A stretch of 62,957 bases of DNA from Longilinea sp035560795. Lineage in GTDB: Bacteria > Chloroflexota > Anaerolineae > Anaerolineales > Anaerolineaceae. The stretch is taken from assembly GCA_035560795.1 (NCBI GenBank), contig DATMYV010000030.1, forward strand, positions 1 to 62,957, given 5' to 3'. The first letter of the stretch is position 1. Each line of letters begins with the position of its first letter. Under the pieces are notes generated by a model. That model was given only the letters and a program-made list of their open reading frames with translations. It was not told where the DNA came from and searched no databases. Below, one piece after another: positions 61,970-62,957 of this stretch. The position numbers and the translations under genes are program-made.

Positions 61970-62957
61970 ATGGGTAGACAATTTCAATTGCTGCGTGGAT
62001 TTGCCATCCTTTTGGTGCTGTTGAATCACACCATCACGATGAGTTTTTGGATGGCTGACCGCTATGGATATCCAATTCCTGTTGGGGCAGAGTATGTCAT
62101 TTTCGACATTCTCAGGACCATAGGGCTTTTTTCTGTACCACTTTTTCTTTTCCTCTCCGGAGCCTTTTTTACTTTTGCGATTCAGAATCGATCCCTGTCG
62201 GGCTCATATAAGCTGGTCTGGCATGATTTGGGGAATATTCTCTGGCCATATATCATCTGGTCAATTGTCTTCTACGGGATGGTTTTTTTCCTGCTGGGCG
62301 AAAAGTATTCCTTCCTGGGGTACATCAAGAATTTGATCGTGGGGTATCCGAATAATTTTGTACCGGTCCTGATTCTGTTTTATTTACTCGCCCCAATTCT
62401 TGTGAGAATTGCAAAGCGCCAACCGGTTTTGTTACTGGTTGTGATATTTGCTTACCAGTTGTTTTTGACCAACGTCCTGCAACCAGGGGTATTGGGTTTT
62501 ACCTTTCCCGCGTGGGCGAAATACCTGGCTCCCCCGATTGTACGGGACACTCTTTCGACATGGGCAATTTTCTTCCCATTTGGAATGGTTTATAACCAGT
62601 ATTTAGTGGTGTGGAACAAATCGCTCCATAAATATGCTCTGATTTTATGGGTTAGCTTATTTGCGCTTTTTAGCTTGGCCGTCTTGTCGAATTTAGGAAT
62701 CCTAAACTTTGTGGTTTCTGGCATTCTTGTTCCAATTATGGGCATGATGCTGATCCCTGCCATTCGCCGTGACATTGTACCTTTCTACCGGTGGATGGAG
62801 GATGTGGGAAAACGGGCATACGGGCTATACCTTACCAACCTGATCGTTGTCACGCTTTTGTTATTCGGAATTCGCGCAATTTTCCCGTGGCTTCTTCAGC
62901 AATACCTACTATTAATTCCGATATTATTCCTTTTAGTATTGTTTATCCCCTTAATTT
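61970..62957 (+). CDS. Acyltransferase-3 family membrane protein (partial, runs off the window)
   Basis: An open frame from ATG at 61970 to the window end, 329 codons seen with no stop. It begins LLRGFAILLVLLNHTI with the conserved Arg and His of the acyltransferase-3 (OafA/YrhL) family, followed by about ten hydrophobic helices (for example SVPLFLFLSGAFF and ILWPYIIWSIVFYG). Family members carry acyl groups across the membrane to exported glycans. GGAG precedes the ATG. Its C-terminus is missing here. It pairs with the SGNH-like gene 100 nt upstream. Confidence 0.87.
   Translation, partial: MGRQFQLLRGFAILLVLLNHTITMSFWMADRYGYPIPVGAEYVIFDILRTIGLFSVPLFLFLSGAFFTFAIQNRSLSGSYKLVWHDLGNILWPYIIWSIVFYGMVFFLLGEKYSFLGYIKNLIVGYPNNFVPVLILFYLLAPILVRIAKRQPVLLLVVIFAYQLFLTNVLQPGVLGFTFPAWAKYLAPPIVRDTLSTWAIFFPFGMVYNQYLVVWNKSLHKYALILWVSLFALFSLAVLSNLGILNFVVSGILVPIMGMMLIPAIRRDIVPFYRWMEDVGKRAYGLYLTNLIVVTLLLFGIRAIFPWLLQQYLLLIPILFLLVLFIPLI

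Overview
The window reads as chromosomal DNA of a member of the Chloroflexota, most likely class Anaerolineae. This is inferred from content, not from a marker gene. The supporting signs are: a peptidoglycan-type cell (MurJ flippase, LytR-CpsA-Psr protein, M23 peptidase) with no visible lipid A or outer-membrane machinery; many small membrane or secreted proteins with Thr/Pro-rich linkers; several TTG and GTG starts; and a secreted protein ending in a hydrophobic F-L-P-x-L-M tail of a kind I recall from Chloroflexi exoproteins. No rRNA, tRNA, CRISPR array, prophage or intact insertion sequence was seen.

Layout. Positions 1-11,200 hold housekeeping and envelope genes: an M23 lipoprotein, a coiled-coil membrane protein, murJ, a solitary SagB-type oxidoreductase, and a leftward operon made of a regulator fused to a dead IS200-type transposase domain, polA and a TPR protein. 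Positions 11,365-14,900 carry wecC, wecB and a glycosyltransferase (UDP-ManNAcA supply and use), closed by a terminator. Positions 14,930-30,700 are mostly leftward: a phosphoribosyltransferase, a five-gene operon with three tandem M42 aminopeptidases and a solute-binding lipoprotein, a chelatase-like AAA+/VWA pair split at an A9 run (a likely -1 frameshift site), an MFS transporter, and urocanate hydratase with two small membrane proteins. A Trm112-like protein and an LCP protein lie on the plus strand inside this stretch. Positions 30,800-36,200 carry a CBS protein, a glycosyltransferase, a LiaF-like membrane protein, and a patatin-like lipase convergent with an App1-type phosphatase.

From 36,260 rightward lies an exopolysaccharide/surface-glycan region. 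It has a good sigma70-type promoter preceded by an 11-bp tandem repeat, a leader of about 380 nt with terminator-like and mutually exclusive pairings, a priming phosphoglycosyltransferase, an epimerase, a heptose kinase, a heptose isomerase fused to a GAF domain, a divergent GmhB phosphatase, a hexapeptide acyltransferase, a GT2 enzyme and a B12-binding radical SAM protein. After an 18-bp palindrome comes an acyl-activation cassette: HemK-like methyltransferase, two AMP ligases, an acyl carrier protein, a glutamine-dependent amidotransferase and a NadE-like amide ligase. The right end encodes secreted proteins (BNR/sialidase-like, PQQ propeller, a large unknown) and an SGNH-like/acyltransferase-3 pair that probably acylates the exported glycan. 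The last gene is cut by the window edge.

The observations most worth following are the regulator-dead-transposase fusion before polA, the chelatase frameshift site, the structured leader of the glycan operon, the isomerase-GAF fusion, and the ACP/amidotransferase cassette.
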